This document shows positions 43,512 to 55,567 of a stretch of 64,000 nucleotides of DNA, piece by piece. This DNA is from Catonia carolina (taxonomy: Eukaryota; Arthropoda; Insecta; Hemiptera; Achilidae). Positions within the stretch are counted from its first letter, which is position 1. Each line of letters begins with the position of its first letter. The DNA lies in the NCBI GenBank assembly GCA_035578175.1, contig JAQMRL010000003.1, positions 93,474,469-93,538,468 of the forward strand. The letters are read 5' to 3'. The position numbers were made by a program, and so were the translations under genes. The notes beneath the pieces are model-generated. The model did not search any database. It was given only the letters and a program-made list of their open reading frames with translations, and was not told where the DNA came from.

Positions 43512-44125
43512 CTAATGGTCGCGTCCGTGGCGTAGTGGTCAGCATCTTACACTGCAAAGTGGAGGTTTCAGGTTCGATTCCTGGCTAGGGTACAGAAAAT
43601 TATTACACTTCACATCCAGCGCTCTTTAATCAAAAGTAGTCGCTAACAATTTTAGTTTATATAACAGTTTTTATGTTTGAAATTGTTTTATGTGTGTTAT
43701 TTCACTCCAATGTGACTTCTATGCCATACTGGGTAAGAAAGGGTTAATAAGAATCTGTATCTTACTTGAAAGAAAAATCTATGTGCCGATGTTATTGTGG
43801 AGAATTTTACCCTCAAACGGTATACACTTTAAAAAAAATATAGACTATTTATTATTTTTTTCTGTATTTATAATAAAATTTATGTATTCCTAAATCGAGG
43901 CCAATCGCTAGTTTTTTCTCTCTATTAATGTCAATACAAGGTTGAATATGGGAAAGGTATTATAGATTTCTCATTTATACTTAAAATGTACTTTTCACAA
44001 TATTATACTTAGTAGGCCTAATATAATTATGCATACTGTTCTTCGTTTGAGTGGGAAAATGGATAAGTTTATTATTTTAATACATTAAAATCTATCGATA
44101 GTTGATGCGACGTCTTAAAAAATTA
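43512..44125 (+). mobile_element. SINE family F copy 3, interrupted by about 450 bp
   Basis: Head GTCGCGTCCGTGGCGTAGTG with B box GGTTCGATTCC continues to AGTCGCTAA at 43646. The rest of the F tail, ATAGTTGATGCGACGTC, reappears only at about 44099. The intervening 43647-44095 is unrelated to other repeats here and contains a 67-codon ORF without recognised motifs. Confidence 0.6.
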
Positions 44126-44181
44126 ACTGAAAAAATGTGTTATTTAAATTGCAAACTAAGTCAATTAGTTAAATTAATTTT

Positions 44182-44325
44182 ACTCTCTCAGGAATGAGCG
44201 GCTTGCGTCTGTAAAAGACTACACCTCATTTACACGTCATACACATCATGCTCATCTCATTAGGTTATGGGATTTCTTATTGTTCTTAAATTGAGCAGAT
44301 TGCAACGTACACACTTTAAGGAGAG
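44182..44325 (+). mobile_element. SINE family G, head-truncated copy
   Basis: AAGACTACACCTCATTTACA, CATCTCATTAGG and AGATTGCAACGTACACAC match the 3' body of the complete copy at 23901-24210. Confidence 0.7.
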
Positions 44326-44970
44326 AAAAAAACTAAAGGATAGAAAACAATTAACTTTCGTTTCAGGTAAAAAAATTTCAGTATGTTTTATAAGTGAAAT
44401 AATAAATTTGGAATTGTTTTATGAAGGTTTACAGAGGTAATTCATGTTTAGTCAAAGTATATTGTAACATCTTTTTTCCGAGAATTTCGAATAAGTTAAT
44501 ACTAAAAAAGGGATTATTTAAATAACATCGTTCTCATGGGAGAGCTTTCCTTTTTTTTAAGCCTGTGAGATTGTAATAGCAATCTTTGTTTCTCTCATTT
44601 TTGTGTTTGATAAGCCGTAGTACAAACTTAAAAATACTAAAAAATTCATAGAGTTGAGAGAAAACCTTTATTTTTTGCAGTTATCTTCAAATTTTTTATA
44701 ATTTATTCATCGCTATTTAGTATTGTTTACAGTAAAACTAATTTGCATTTAATGATATTGATATGAGATTGTAATTATATTGTATTGCAGTTTCAATATC
44801 AACAGGGCTTTACTTATCGTACGTATATGGTAGAAGAGGCTGTGCATTGAGAATTAAAAACTCAAACCATTATGTTTTAGGATCAGTTTAACTCTATAAT
44901 TTATTGAAAAGGAATTTATTTTTATTTTCACCTTCAAGGTTTATGCTCCCGTCTATTCGGACTTACAACA
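44326..44970. other. non-coding DNA, nothing recognised
   Basis: No gene or repeat supported. Confidence 0.5.
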
Positions 44971-44974
44971 GCGA

Positions 44975-45495
44975 CAAAACTGTTGAATTATTCCCATCTC
45001 TTGCCTGGCCTCCCAACATCTCTCTTCCTTTTCCCTCCTAATTGTAAAACGTTGAGGAGATCCTTCCCTCAGGCATTCTCTTTATGATTCCTTCATCGAT
45101 TTCGATTTTCTGCTATCTTCCCATTCAGATTATAAACATCCAGTTCCTTTCTTATGTCTTCTTAGTTGGTTTCTACGATTGCAAACCTTTGTTCTCCGCA
45201 GGAATTGCATATCGGCCGCCTGTAATCTCTACTGTCTTGTGGTCGGGTACTAATCCACGACTCTCACTTCTATAGAGGACTGGTGCAGCCATCACATTGT
45301 AAAATTTTATTTGAGTTTCTTGTTTTTCTGCCTTGAGTTCTGCAAATTTTGCCGCATACTGCTTTGAATTTGCCAAATTTCTCCTCTCTATCCTAATCTT
45401 GATCAAAGCTGATGTCACAACCTAAATAACTGCATTGTAATACTTGTTCGAGCACCACATCATCTACCACAAACTTGAAAAGGATTTTCAAGTCC
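44975..45495 (-). pseudogene. LINE RT C-terminal fragment
   Basis: The minus strand reads VVDDVVLEQVLQCSYLGCDI, then after frameshifts FAELKAEKQETQIKFYNVMA, APVLYRSES and IRKELDVYNLNGKIAENRNR. The motifs LE.V....YLGCDIS, K.KFY.VMA.P.LLYGSE and IRKEL..YNLN.KI...R occur in this order in insect LINE proteins. Multiple frameshifts mark it as dead. The catalytic RT motifs lie beyond the 5' break. Confidence 0.75.
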
Positions 45496-45517
45496 AAATT
45501 TTTAAAAAAAGTTGTTC

Positions 45518-45640
45518 AAAGCGCTGTGGTTAGCGTGATATACTAAAAAACGGAGGATTCTTGTTTAATTCCTATCTAAAACCTGGATATTTTAACAAAT
45601 TAAACCACCGTTCCATAACCAACAGACTAAATAAAACTTT
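45518..45640 (+). mobile_element. degenerate SINE family F copy
   Basis: GCGCTGTGGTTAGCGTGATA, ACGGAGGATTCTTGTTTAAT and ACCTGGATATTTTAACAAAT resemble F head and body with heavy decay. Confidence 0.45.
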
Positions 45641-46134
45641 TAGTTAATTTTACAAGATTACGTAAATTTATCAGAAGTAGACAACAGTCAGCAGTGTTAT
45701 ATGATTTCTAATATTGTTAAATGATAAAAGTTTAATATCTTTTCTTGGATCCTGAAGGCAGTTACATAAAATGATGTATAATTTTTCGTTAAAAATAATG
45801 ACAGATATTAAAATTTTTAAGTTTTTATTCGTTGTTCTTCTAAATTTTAGTCGTATACATATGGGCCGTAAGTCGTAAGTTAATGAGCTTAATAAAAAGA
45901 AAATAACTTTTTATTTTGTTCAATTACACCAAAAGACGATCTAATGAATTTAAATTTTATAAAAAAACTTTTAACAAAATTTGAATTTAATTAATTTGAA
46001 AATACTTTATTGGTGACACAGATACATTATAAATTAAAGTAAGTGAACTGTAATTTAATCGTTTTATCGGTTAGTCATGTTATTCATATAATTTTGTTTC
46101 TGTGTTTGTCACCGTCGTCCTCTTTGATTAGGTA
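45641..46134. other. non-coding DNA, nothing recognised
   Basis: No gene or repeat supported. Confidence 0.5.
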
Positions 46135-46870
46135 CTACCATGGTTTCTATACTAGAAACTGTCTATTCAAGAAACCGTGGGTACTGTGCTGCCGGCTATC
46201 AAAGCTTCCGACTTAGCGACAGAGGGAACCGCCAATAATTCCGAAAGGAGCGGTAGGCCTGTGGCGGCGTACTGACAGAGGCCTTTGTCGCCAAGGCCGA
46301 GGCCAATAACTGCCCCCTACCACAGCGCTTTTGGTGACTATATTAAGAGGGCTCCACTGAGCCCGAGGAGATTCGATTCCACGCCACCCTACAGCATCGA
46401 CGAGACTTCCTACATCGGCACACGGCTACCGGACTCGAGCGAAGACTCATCGACGACCCCGCCAGAGAGATCATGCGTCCGCACGTCGACCGGGACCGTC
46501 ATCGCCCGCTGCCACGAGCGATACTCTACTCGCAGCGGTCCCTCGACCGAGCCTTGCACCCACCGGATCCGACGAAGCAGCCATCGACACACTACTGCGA
46601 GGGAAGAAGATGACGTCTCCGCTGGACGACGACGCGCCGTGTCGCCCAGCTCCTTGTCCGCCACGACGACTACGACCGACGCGACGCTTCGCCAAGACGA
46701 CCACGGCTTAAACGCCTCTTTTCAGAGCCACCAAAAAGTAAAGGTTTCAACTCACCACCTAATGTCGCCATTCGGTGAAATGTGTATCATTACATTTGGT
46801 GGTTTAATGTTTTTGTAGTTGAGTTCCCAATTGAGAAATAAAGTACAAAAAAAACAAAAAAACAACATGT
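46135..46870 (+). other. isolated GC-rich, CpG-dense island; possible solo LTR
   Basis: This is by far the most GC- and CpG-rich segment of the window. It contains a TATA-like CTATATTAAG at 46338 and AATAAA at 46837 in the same direction, about 500 bp apart, as expected for an LTR. A 177-codon frame (46285-46818) and overlapping frames on both strands stay open, but high GC lowers stop frequency. The S/T/R-rich translation shows no known domain. LTR edges and target duplication were not found; a host CpG promoter or a foreign insert are alternatives. Confidence 0.4.
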
Positions 46871-48009
46871 AGTATTCACTCGACCACATGTTATTAACAA
46901 CTACTGAGCAAATAAAATGTAAAACTGAAAGCGTAGCTTTAGGAAGTCTCTTTCGATCTGATTGGTCCGTAGCTCGAGTATTAATACTCGGGTTACAAGC
47001 AACGTATTCGGAAATCGTCGCTCGAGCGACGCTACACCAAAGTGAAATAAATTATTATTACAACTTTTAAATCAATCTGTGATAATCTTTTTATTTATGT
47101 AAATAATAAATTTCAGAAATGATATCCTAAGAAAGGGGGTTTTGGCGCATAACATCTTTACATATTTAATATATATTTAAATACAGTACATATTATTTTA
47201 AAGTAGTAATTTTTAAATAAGAAAAGAAGAAAGTAACTGTTTTTATGAATATGAATTGTAATCGCATGCAACTAAATGTTGAAAAACTTTGGCAAGAATG
47301 TAATAAAGTGTTTGTGTGTGTTGTTGTGAGGAGGAACATTATTAGCGGTAGTCCATTATCAGAGGTCAAGTGGTCTGATAGAAAGAACGTAGGGGGTAAC
47401 GTCAGAGGGGTTGGTGGGAGGTAAAATGTTGATGGAATGAGATTTTGGAGTACGGGTAGGACGGCGAAGTTGTTCAGTTGCTGACGTAAAAGTTTTGTGA
47501 CGTCATTTATGATAAAGTGGCTCGCTACAACTATGTATGCTTGCACTGGATATTTAACATGTTAGTTTGTTAGTTTATTTACCGCAGTTTAGTTATACAA
47601 TATTATTTACTGGTATTGTTCGTGTTGAATTGTAACCACAAAATATATCTGTTAAAATGGAAAAATACTGATGAAATTCATCAAATGGACTAGTTTTGAA
47701 ACTATCAGCAGGGAAAATTGACAGCATCAGTGGAATTCTTACAGAGGAAGGATGTCTGTTTTCCGCCACTTAGCATTACGTTATTAAAAAATCCTGTTCT
47801 ATTAATTACGTATGGTATAAAAAACTTATGTTAAATTTTTCGCGGTTAAAATAATTAAAGATTCTTCCACCTTTCTATAACTTTTGAATGAGTTATCGGC
47901 TGTATTTTTCTTTTTTTTGTTAACATCAAAAATATAATAAAATTATTCGTACAAAATTCATTTTTCTAACTTTTTAGCAGTTAAAATTTACATAGTTCTC
48001 ATTTTGTTT
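46871..48009. other. non-coding DNA with a CRE motif
   Basis: No gene supported. A TGACGTCA palindrome occurs at 47498-47505, next to a G-rich stretch (47390-47460). Confidence 0.45.
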
Positions 48010-48155
48010 TGCGTTTGATTGTTACGCACAGTAAAATTAAGGCAGATGGTAAAGGGCGACAAAGAAAGTGAAATATTAAAAATGCCAAATCTGACCGGAA
48101 CCCTTGACATAGAAGCCATTGTACTGATTACGATGCCAACGGACCACCATTGAAC
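48010..48155 (-). mobile_element. degenerate SINE family D copy
   Basis: Minus strand: CCGTTGGCATCGTAATCAGT, ATGGCTTCTATGTCAAGGGT and a decayed tail. Head matches D and the variant at 56130. Confidence 0.5.
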
Positions 48156-48156
48156 C

Positions 48157-48227
48157 TGGGTTTTGCATTCCAATGTTTTTCCACTCGTGACTGGGTTTTT
48201 TCATTCCAATGTTTTTCCACTCGTTAC
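48157..48227. repeat. two-unit tandem repeat, about 35 bp
   Basis: CATTCCAATGTTTTTCCACT occurs twice, in units 48157-48191 and 48192-48227, abutting the D-type SINE remnant. Confidence 0.8.
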
Positions 48228-48474
48228 TGAATACGACTGATTTTTTTTTTAGATAAGAACAACAATTAATAATTTTTTTAATGAACTTGTGTTGTACTTT
48301 CAATTTCAAATTGAAAATTTTTTTTTTTAACAAAAGCAGAACAAAATGTTTACAGTCGTGCTACCTGTCATAGTACGTAAACTGAAAGACGAAGTCTGTG
48401 TTCGAAACCGCGTATCTCACTAATAACGGATAAAACATAAAAATTACAGGTACGGTTCATTTTAAAGCTTGATT

Positions 48475-49414
48475 TTACTTTCTCTTGCTTATATGAACAT
48501 ATAGGAAGGAAAGTATTGTTTTCATGTCGATTTTTCGAAATCAAGTTTTCACCGGATCTACAGGTTTTCAGACCCCCTGAACCCAAAAAACATGTTTTTA
48601 GGAGTTTTGGTCTGTGTGCGCGCGTGCGCGTGTGAGTGTGAACAGAATATCTCAAGAACGGAACCTCGTACGAACTTGAAACTTGAAACTTAAGTTAGAC
48701 ACCACTACCGGACCCGACACGAACATTTTCATCAAAATCGGTCAACCGGAAGTAGTAGTTTATTCGTGTAATTTTTCATTTTTTGCGATTTTCTCAAAAA
48801 CCGGGTTCTACGATTTTTTAAAAAATCGTCCGGTTTACTAAATTTTTTATGGTTACAAGATAGGGTAGGCGCCATGTTTGCTGAAATTCTTGATGAGGCT
48901 GTTTTCACGTAAAATTTTTTTTTTTAAGATTTCGGTTTTAATATGCATTTTAGCGCCAAATTGTCAAGTATAATAAAAGTTATAGAGAATTTAAAATCCT
49001 ACAACTTTTATATCAAACATTTTTGTATAACGCTTAGTTTAGTGGTAATTACCGATTTTCTGTTTTTTCTCCCGAAAACGTGTGAAAAATCGATTTTTTA
49101 AAAATTTCAGCCTAAGTATGCACCTTACGACAAAAATGTATATAATCAAATTTATAGGAAATTAAAAGATCTGCAACTTTTATTTTGAGCATTTTTCTCT
49201 AAAGCCTAGTTTAGCGTGAAAGAGTGATGTTCCGTATTTTTAAGCTAAACTGAGGTTGATTTTCACTTTACGTCTTTCACTCATGATTAAAATAAGATTA
49301 TGTTTTTTAAGTTAGTTTTTTTGTGTATTGTTTAATGTTTTTTTCTATTGTTAGGTTATATTGTTAATTATTTGCATTGGCAAGAGAAAGTTGTGTGAGT
49401 GTTTCACACCAGAT
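48475..49414 (+). mobile_element. repeat B copy 10, full length
   Basis: Starts TTACTTTCTCTTGC and ends GGCAAGAGAAAG, GTGTGAGTGTTTCACAC, CAGAT. The microsatellite is GTGTGCGCGCGTGCGCGTGT. Both internal 3' units are present. Confidence 0.87.
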
Positions 49415-50606
49415 TTATTTTGTTAATTTATTCACATAAATTACAAAACACGGGAGTGCATTTTCTAACGATTTGGAAATACGTATGACTGTGTACTCGT
49501 TTTTTTGCCACCTGTTTTAGTCCATCGAGAATGAAAATAACATTAAAAAACCGCTTTAATTCCTTTATTCGTCATACTAAAAGTCTGAATTTTAGCTGAC
49601 ATTAATCAGAAATCATGCAGGAACACTCCTCTAAAACGCGATATTTCACTCCTAAAATTGATCGTGTTACATATTCGGAAACATGGACTAAATGAAAAAT
49701 GCTCTAAAAAATATTTTTTACATATTTTGTTTCCAAATCGCCAAAAAATGCCTAATACGTTGACGTGTTTCGTAATTTATACGAATAAAATAACAAAAAT
49801 CATGTTTTGAAACGAGCCGAACGTAAAATTTTTTATGTTATTTACTTGGTGAGATACGCGGTTCCAAACACAGGCCTAATATTTAATTTTACGTACTATT
49901 ATCTTACATGTGAATGTTTTGGACGTCGTCCTCTGTTATGTAAATATGGTTTTTTTGTAAATCGTTCGTGTAGTAGTCGTGTAAGTATTAGTATCGATGC
50001 AGTAATCACGGAAACTTAATTGTGAAAACTTTAATTTTCGATTTATACAATTTCAAGGGTGCTTTGATACCCTTGAAATGGTCCTCCCAATGAAATTATT
50101 CAAATCAGAATTTTTGGTCAAGTTTAGTTTTATGAAATCACATTTGATCAGATAGTGACAAATAATTACTGAATACATTATTACATTTGCACCTGTGATG
50201 TCAACCACTTATCAAATTATTAGCTAATGCGTGTCGAACCAATAAGTTCAAACAGAAACGGATTGTTAGTGCGTCACTTTACTCCACCCCCACCCCTTTC
50301 TTCCGCAACCTCATACTATTATTCAATCGGAGACTGCATTACGATATTATTCAACTACCTACAGTAGCTTTAGTATAGACATTGTGTTAGTATAGCGGTT
50401 GTGTTGTGTACACGCCAATGTAAACTGGTCAACCTCGATACGACCTTGCTGTTTTGCAATACAATAATCTTATTGTATGTAGTATATGCTATATTATGTA
50501 CTTACATTTTTATTTTCTTCATCTTGACTTCAATGAATTATATCGCTGTATCAGTTGTATTGTTTTATTTATTTTTTATTCTTTTAAGTTCATAGTGTAT
50601 AATATA
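49415..50606. other. non-coding DNA with one small hairpin
   Basis: ATTTCAAGGGT and ACCCTTGAAAT form a perfect 11-bp stem with an 8-nt loop at 50050-50079. Nothing else is recognised. Confidence 0.5.
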
Positions 50607-50900
50607 CGAGGTGTGGCTATTAAATAACGAGACTGACGTTGTAAAAAAATTTATTTTTGTTTTATATATAATCACTTATTGTCACCTTCAATATACACTC
50701 CTTCTCTATCCCTACAACGCTCCATGCGAATTTTCCATTGTTGGAAACAGTGCTGGAAGTCATCTTCGAAGATCAATGGTCAAGAAGACCATTTCTTGTT
50801 AAATAACATCAATTGGGCGAGCGACTGTATATGGTGACCAGCTGACAATACATGAACAAACTCCTGTGGGTGTCCATGTTCAAATTCTTTTTTACTCAAA
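50607..50900 (-). pseudogene. mariner transposase C-terminal fragment with terminal repeat
   Basis: A TA dinucleotide precedes CGAGGTGTGGCTATTAAATA, a mariner-type terminal inverted repeat. On the minus strand 50672-50779 encodes FEDDFQHCFQQWKIRMERCR, then DREGVYIEGDNK and a stop, the characteristic end of insect mariner transposases (W...RC....G.Y.EGD). The catalytic DDD region is missing and unrelated AT-rich DNA follows beyond about 50900, so this is a single-ended relic. Confidence 0.8.
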
Positions 50901-52180
50901 TGCGTATATACGTACATCAAAAGCAGCGGTCAAATTTGGTATTGTTATTAACATACAGTTCCCGTTAACAAATTAAAGCTAAAAAATTATGTATTTGTTT
51001 TTAATTATTATACATGATAATGCAATTTAATATTTAAAATTTTATATTTTGTTGTTTTTTCTAGCGGAAGTATGTACACATGGTAATGCACATTGTATAA
51101 TGTAATGACTAGTGTCCTTCACAGTATTGCCTCGCCTTTATTGTACTGAAATTTTATCGTACATTACTTTTTTTGTACTACCTTCGCATCTATAACACGA
51201 TTTATTTATTATTTAAATATGTATTTTGTTACTTATTTAACAGTTTTCATCAATTTTAAATATTCTATCACACACAAAATTTAAAAAATAATTTAATTTG
51301 TTTTAATGTAGGTATTCTTCAATTAACTTAATTGGTTGTCATTCTCCTCGGGGATTGTGGTTTCAGAATTTCATTTTAATTAAAATGTGTTTGTATTCAC
51401 GTGTGGACTTTGTTTTTTCGCGAATTAAAGCTTTGTAAAAAACAAACCTATATGAATGAATTTAGATGTAAATAAAGCTAATAATTTTTCTCGGTAATTT
51501 GGAATAAATTTTTTACGTTTGTTTGTGTATTCGCTCAGACTTATTTGATAAAATGAAGTTTTACATTAATTTCGAACTTTTTTTTGGTCAATTTTCCTCG
51601 TATCATACAAAGAGAGATTTGTTTGCATTAATTTCAGATAAGTTTGGAGGGTATAAGTTTTTAACTACCTTAAAATTAAGCTATTCCTCATGGAAAAATT
51701 AAAAAAAAAATTCGTTGAAAATGTTTATTTGTACATTTTCCCCAAGATGTCGTTGTTTTAAGATATGTCAATAAATATAAGAACACAATTAAATCCAAGT
51801 TTTTTCCTAACACCTGTCCTTCCCTTTCTTAAATTCTTGACAAACTTGATGCTATCGATAACCAATTTATTCATTGCAACCACGCTACGTATAAGCTTAA
51901 ACATCAGTGGGGAAACCTGTTCGTGTTCATTCGACTCTGTTTTAATCACTAACAATTTTTTCGTGATTCTTCTCTAGCATTTCTCCATCTAATGTTGTAT
52001 ATATAGCCTCTTCCAAATTCGATCATGATTTCCTGAGCTCTTCTTATAACTCATCCTCCCAGGCCTCTCTTAAACTTCATCCATCCTCTTAATCATTGCC
52101 TTCCAATATGCGGGTGGTTCCACGAAGTGTCTGTTGGCTAAATCTGTGTGTCCATCTAGCACTACTTCTCCTACCACATA
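50901..52180. other. non-coding DNA, nothing recognised
   Basis: Two mutually antisense 65-70 codon frames at 51758-51977 show no recognised domain. Confidence 0.5.
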
Positions 52181-52580
52181 TTGTTGTTTGTTGTTTAGGT
52201 CATCAGCTGATAGTCTGTTCGAACCTCTAGAGGCTTTTTTTTAAGTAAAACAAGGAATGAGGTGGTTTACCAGTGCTTTCCTCGCTGATCGGAAAAGTAT
52301 GCTTATCGGCATGCCAGGCCCTCTGAAAAGCTTCTACTTTCCACTTTTTAAAGAACATCTTCACTTCATTCACTACAGGGTCTGGCTGTATAATTAAATT
52401 CATTACTCTCAGAGGAGATAACGCTGACTGGTATCTTTTACATCTTTGCCTTTTCTGTTTTTAAATATTTCAGTAATATAAAAGGCTGACCATGTGATAT
52501 GAAACAGAACTATTTTTTGTAACCCTGGAACTAGCAGATCGAGTGCAAATAATGTAACACTTCACCTGTCTGTTATGGGT
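52181..52580 (-). repeat. repeat A copy 7, full length
   Basis: GTTGTTTAGGTCATCAGCTG at the 3' edge to CACCTGTCTGTTATGGG at the 5' edge. The internal ORF is broken. Confidence 0.85.
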
Positions 52581-53584
52581 AAATTCTACTTTCATAATTT
52601 CTATTACTAGCATTTATTATTATGTTAATTGAATAAAAATTAAAATTACGGGTGAAATTATCATTTTATTGCTAATGTGTATGGTTTTGAAAAACCATTT
52701 TTAAGTTTTTAATTAATGAAACATAATTTTAATGGATTTAAATGTGCACTACAAAATTTTAAGAAAATTGTTACAGGTGGGTTTTTAAGAAAATATCCTT
52801 TATTTCAGGTGTACTTTTGGGTAGGTAGGTATTTCTGAATTGAGAAATGGCTATTACGATTTTTATTAAGGTCGTTAATAGGATTTGCTAATCACCAATT
52901 TATCTCCTTTTCGGTAGGATACTTAAAAAAACTTTTTTAATTATATGAACGACTTTTATGAAATTTTATCTATTGATCTTTAGTCTAGCAGTAAATTTTT
53001 TATTAGATTATGGAAAGCTATCTTCTGATAAATTTATGGTAAATTTTGTTTCGAAATAATTTACTCTTATTAAAAATAAGTAATCTTCATTCACCTTATT
53101 TTAGGTTATTTTACACAAATCAGTTCTCTTTCAGGCTTTCACAACTCATTGAAATTTAAATTTCAATATAATTTAACATAATTAACTCGGTATTCACATA
53201 ATATACGTGTTCGTTTAATAAGCTCTGTTGAATCAAATCACGCTTGCAGAAGCTACAACAGAAGAAGCCTCCCACTTGAACGTCGGTAACCATAGCGACG
53301 GGAGTTTAGCTATGCGGGGGTGGCTGTAAGGTTCGGCTTAGTTTAGGTTAGAATATTGGGCCAAGGTTTGCTAATATTTAAGTTAGTCTCTTGTTAACAT
53401 GCTACTTCTCTTACTATTGGTATTAACGAAGCCATAAAACATTTAAGTTTTATTGGTTTGTTGTTTACGTGTATATACATCCAATGTTTGTTTACCTTGC
53501 CATATTAATTATTAAATAATTTTAATTTTCTACCCTAAATTTGGCGGGAAATCGGTTTTGTATGTTGTTAAGTTATAGTATGTT
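52581..53584. other. non-coding DNA, nothing recognised
   Basis: No gene or repeat supported. Confidence 0.5.
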
Positions 53585-54295
53585 ATGTTGATGACATTCT
53601 TCTTCTTTCATCCTCCGATAATCCACAAATCACAAGTGCTAATTTACAATATCATCTGGGTATTTTACAAGACTAGTTCGAAAAATGGAGAATACAAATT
53701 AATCCAACCAAATATATTCATGTTTACTTTACTCTTCGAAAAGGAATATGCCCTAATGTCTTTCTTAATAACGTTCCCATACCTCAGAAGTGTGAAATTC
53801 GACACTTAGGGCTTGTCTTAGACAAAAGACTTACGTGGCAGTCGCACATAAAAAAATACAAAATTACGACAACTGTACTGATTTCTTTGCAGAACCTCTC
53901 CTTTGCCAATTACTTCAAAATTACTGCTGTACAAATCATTATTGAAACCAGTTTGGACTTAGGGAGTCCAGTTGTTTGGCTCAGCAAAATCCAGTACTCT
54001 TAATCATCTACAGACGTTCCAATCGAAATTTCTCCGTTTAATATCTAGAGCTCCGTACTACGTAAGTAACGACACTTTACACTCCGATTTGGGGATTCCT
54101 GTAGTTAAAGAAGTAGCACAATCCTATTATCCTATTATAAAAAATTCTTTTTGAAATTACTAATAAATCGGAATCCTCTAATTCAAGAACTTCTTCTCTT
54201 TCACCTTCCTGGGAATCCTGCCCGGCGCCTAAAAAGAAGATGGAATAGAGATCTTCTCCGAGTTCTATCTAAAATAATAATAATATTATAATAAA
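53585..54295 (+). pseudogene. Jockey-type LINE, RT C-terminal and 3' end
   Basis: Across frameshifts the plus strand encodes WFEKWRIQINPTKSIHVYFT, then VPIPQKCEIRHLGLVLDKRL, TWQSHIKK, VWTYGVQLFGSAKSST, FQSKFLRLISRAPYYVSNDT and LHSDLGIPVVKEV. The order W...W...IN..KS..V.FT, YLGL.LD..LTW..HI, TYG.QLWG.A..S, Q.FQ.K.LR.I..APWYV.N, LH.DL.I..V is typical of Jockey/X-clade elements. The last codons run into RRLKRRWNRDLLRV. At least three frameshifts make it non-functional. Confidence 0.85.
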
Positions 54296-54671
54296 AATAA
54301 TAAAAATTAAACGAATTAATTATCATATTTAATACTTACTTATACACCCAGAGAAATACCAATGAGTATCAATCTTTGTCTTATGTTTCCTTTCATGTTA
54401 CTTGGTTATGTACGTACTACTCATTTTCTAGTAGTCTTATATGTATGTACTGTTGAAAATTTCAAATAAAAGATAAAAAACAAGTGAAAGAAAGTTATAG
54501 TAAATATAGCTTAGGTACTGTTCTATCACGACTTGTATGCTTCTGGAAGGAATGAAGTTGCACTTTTTCCAAGGAGTAAATAGTTGATGCTCACGTTAAA
54601 AACATTTCGATTTTGTCTCTCGCTTTCCATTTAATAAAGTTTTTGGTAATGAGTTTATTAAATAACTACCT
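54296..54671. other. non-coding DNA, nothing recognised
   Basis: Begins with ATAATA-rich sequence that may be the LINE tail. Confidence 0.45.
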
Positions 54672-55056
54672 TGACCATAACAGGCAGGTGGAGTGTTAAA
54701 TTATTTGCATTCGATCTATTAGTTTTAGCGCTACAAAAAATAGTTCTGTTTCTTATCACATGTTCAGTCAATTATATAACTGAAGTATTTAAAAATAGAA
54801 GAGGTACAAGTGTAAAAGACACTAGTCACAGTTATCTTCTCTGGGAGTAATGAATTTCATTGTACATTCAGTGTGGTGAATGAAGTGGAAGTGTCATTTA
54901 CAGGGTGAAAAGTAGATGCTTTTCGGAGGCCCTGATATGCTGATAAGCATATATTTACACTAAGTGAGGACAGGAATTGTAAACCACTTCACTCCTCGTT
55001 TTACTTAGTAAAGCCTCTAGAGAGGTTCAAACCAGTCTTTTGGCTGATAACAAACA
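54672..55056 (+). repeat. repeat A copy 8, full length
   Basis: ACCATAACAGGCAGGTGGAG to TTTTGGCTGATAACAAACAA. The conserved ORF is lost through a deletion around CAGCCAGACCCTGTGG. Confidence 0.85.
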
Positions 55057-55400
55057 AATAACATTCTAAACAACTAACAACTATTAACCCTCTTCCCGAT
55101 CGCGATGCTTCACGACAAACGTAGTTAAAGTGTTTAACTTCTTACATAACCGTACACCTTGAAAATATTACTGTAAAAATAAATTAGTAGTTATTTTTAT
55201 TTCCTGCTACTGGAAACAGGAGGTTTTTGACGGTATGAATCGCCAATGGCAAGGGAAAAATACGACCTGAGAATTACTGAATATTTGTTATAAGAAAAAG
55301 TAAGGTTAAATTTATTTCTTAAAAAATAATATGTTACGATTTTTTTAATTTTTGGAAGTTTACATAACTTTCTATGCAGAAATCGTACCGTACCTGATCG
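55057..55400. other. non-coding DNA, nothing recognised
   Basis: No gene or repeat supported. Confidence 0.5.
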
Positions 55401-55402
55401 TT

Positions 55403-55567
55403 CGGCCGGCCGCATTGGTCGTAGTTATAACGTGGTCGCCTCTCATCATGCGGTCTTGGGTTCGAATCCCATTCAGCCACGGCATATATTCATACGTTTC
55501 AAAAAATCATTTCATTCTTCACCGTCTGTATTAGCGGTAATTGAAATAACGTCGGACGTTAAACTAT
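55403..55567 (+). mobile_element. SINE family C, copy 3
   Basis: GGCCGGCCGCATTGGTCG, CTCTCATCATGCGGTCTTGG, B box GGTTCGAATCC and a tail CACCGTCTGTATTAGCGG ending GTTAAAC. One base is inserted in the A box. No target duplication was recognised. Confidence 0.8.

Noticed and set aside
46410..46704. Minus-strand ORFs in the GC-rich island
   Set aside because: Several overlapping frames are open on both strands because stop codons are rare in GC-rich DNA; none shows a domain.
47193..47546. 117-codon minus-strand ORF with many hydrophobic and Thr/Pro residues
   Set aside because: No family resemblance, no splice or promoter context, and chance ORFs of this size are expected in 64 kb.
50050..50079. 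Hairpin read as a transcription terminator
   Set aside because: Stem-loop terminators of this type are bacterial; this is eukaryotic DNA with no gene beside it.
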